From: Clostridiales bacterium
Lineage (GTDB): Bacteria > Bacillota > Clostridia > Tissierellales > Dethiosulfatibacteraceae
Assembly (NCBI GenBank): GCA_003446975.1
Contig: DMAP01000051.1
Location: forward strand, 1-5,997
Direction of reading: 5' to 3'
DNA: 5,997 bases
The first letter of the stretch is position 1, and each line of letters opens with the position of its first letter. Shown piece after piece: positions 5,418 to 5,997 of this stretch. The position numbers were made by a program, and so were the translations under genes. The notes under the pieces were generated by a model that searched no databases, was not told the DNA's origin, and was given only the letters and a program-made list of their open reading frames with translations.

Positions 5418-5997
5418 GTGGCGGATGTGAATTATACAATCAAACAAATACCCTTGCAGGAAAGACCGAGAGAGAAACTGATTAAGTTGGGACCTCAAGC
5501 TCTCAGCAATTCCGAGTTGATGGCAATTATTCTGAGAGTTGGCAGCAACAAAGACACAGCAATAACACTATCTCAAAAGATTTTGAACCACGAAGAGCGT
5601 GGCTTGAGAAACATCGCAGATACAAATATTGATCTGTTGTTGGAATTTCATGGAATCAGCCATGCCAAAGCCGCCCAATTAATGGCAGCTGTGGAGCTTG
5701 GGAGAAGAGTTTCCAGGATTGATATCGATGATAGGTTTAAAGTAACCTCGCCTCAGGATATAGCCAATTACTTGATGGAGGACATGCGTTATCTTAAGAA
5801 AGAACATTTCAAAATTATAACATTGGATACAAAAAATAAGATTCTCGATATTTGCACTATTTCAATCGGAAGCTTGAACTCATCTATTGTCCATCCAAGA
5901 GAAGTGTTCCATGAAGCGGTTAAAAAATCAGCTGCTTCCATCATACTGATTCATAATCATCCAAGTGGCGAGACACAACCTAGTCGTGAGGATATCA
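5418..5997 (+). CDS. radC: RadC family JAB/MPN domain protein (3' end beyond the window)
   Basis: The first 193 codons are present; the family is usually about 225-230 residues, so roughly 30-40 are missing past the edge. The N-terminal part shows ERPREKLIKLGPQALSNSELMAIILRVG (15-42) followed by the helix-hairpin-helix-like stretch FHGISHAKAAQLMAAVELGRR (78-98). The MPN/JAMM metalloprotease-like domain (PF04002) follows, with Glu162 in REVF and the zinc-binding pattern HNHPSG (His179, His181), Ser189 and Asp192. All expected metal ligands are present. Despite the name, a role in DNA repair was questioned after the original E. coli radC mutation was traced to recG, and the substrate remains unknown. 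The start is GTG 5418, chosen from the GGAGG site. It directly follows maf, and in Bacillus and many Firmicutes this pair precedes mreBCD, so mreB is the expected next gene. Confidence 0.95.
   Translation, partial: MADVNYTIKQIPLQERPREKLIKLGPQALSNSELMAIILRVGSNKDTAITLSQKILNHEERGLRNIADTNIDLLLEFHGISHAKAAQLMAAVELGRRVSRIDIDDRFKVTSPQDIANYLMEDMRYLKKEHFKIITLDTKNKILDICTISIGSLNSSIVHPREVFHEAVKKSAASIILIHNHPSGETQPSREDI

Noticed and set aside
1..5997. Mobile element, CRISPR array, tRNA/rRNA or phage signal
   Set aside because: I looked for terminal or direct repeats, regularly spaced repeats, tRNA-like cloverleaf ends and integrase or transposase motifs, and saw none. The window is ordinary chromosomal gene content.

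Overview
The window is A+T-rich, all genes lie on the + strand, and coding density is high. The gene families and their order (peptide ABC transporter, MATE exporter, a NusG-domain-II/Gx-transporter pair, then DUF4321-maf-radC) point to an anaerobic low-GC Firmicute of the class Clostridia. This is an inference from family content; there is no rRNA or other taxonomic marker here, and I cannot name a genus.

Region 1 (1-3536) is a transporter cluster. It opens with the last 50 codons of an inner-membrane permease of an oligopeptide/dipeptide ABC importer (OppC/DppC type). The two ATPases of the same importer follow (OppD/DppD at 169-1161 and OppF/DppF at 1154-2107), overlapping by 8 bases. Both ATPases carry the oligopeptide-type C-terminal extension with four cysteines in the same spacing, a likely [4Fe-4S] site. 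After a 37-base gap without a terminator comes a 463-residue MATE-family multidrug/cation antiporter (2145-3536), which starts at GTG behind a perfect Shine-Dalgarno sequence. The solute-binding protein and second permease should lie upstream of the window. A compound hairpin followed by ten T residues (3565-3608) ends this unit.

Region 2 (3668 to the end) is a second, very compact transcription unit. It starts with a membrane-anchored extracytoplasmic NusG-domain-II protein (3668-4039) and a small aspartate-free membrane protein of the Gx-transporter family (4051-4569). From memory of the families, these two resemble the EetA/EetB proteins of the flavin-based extracellular electron transfer locus of Listeria and its relatives; that link is the most interesting lead here. 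Next come an 81-residue DUF4321 membrane protein (4571-4816), the Maf nucleotide pyrophosphatase (4821-5405) and the first 193 codons of RadC (5418 to the window end). Intergenic gaps are 11, 1, 4 and 12 bases, which suggests translational coupling throughout. In many Firmicutes maf-radC sits just before mreBCD-minCD, so cell-shape and division genes probably follow outside the window.

I found no tRNA or rRNA gene, CRISPR array, insertion sequence or phage gene. There is no clear evidence of a wholly new system. The items worth a second look are the EetAB-like pair attached to the maf-radC cluster, the altered signature motif in the second ATPase, and the paired Fe-S motifs.
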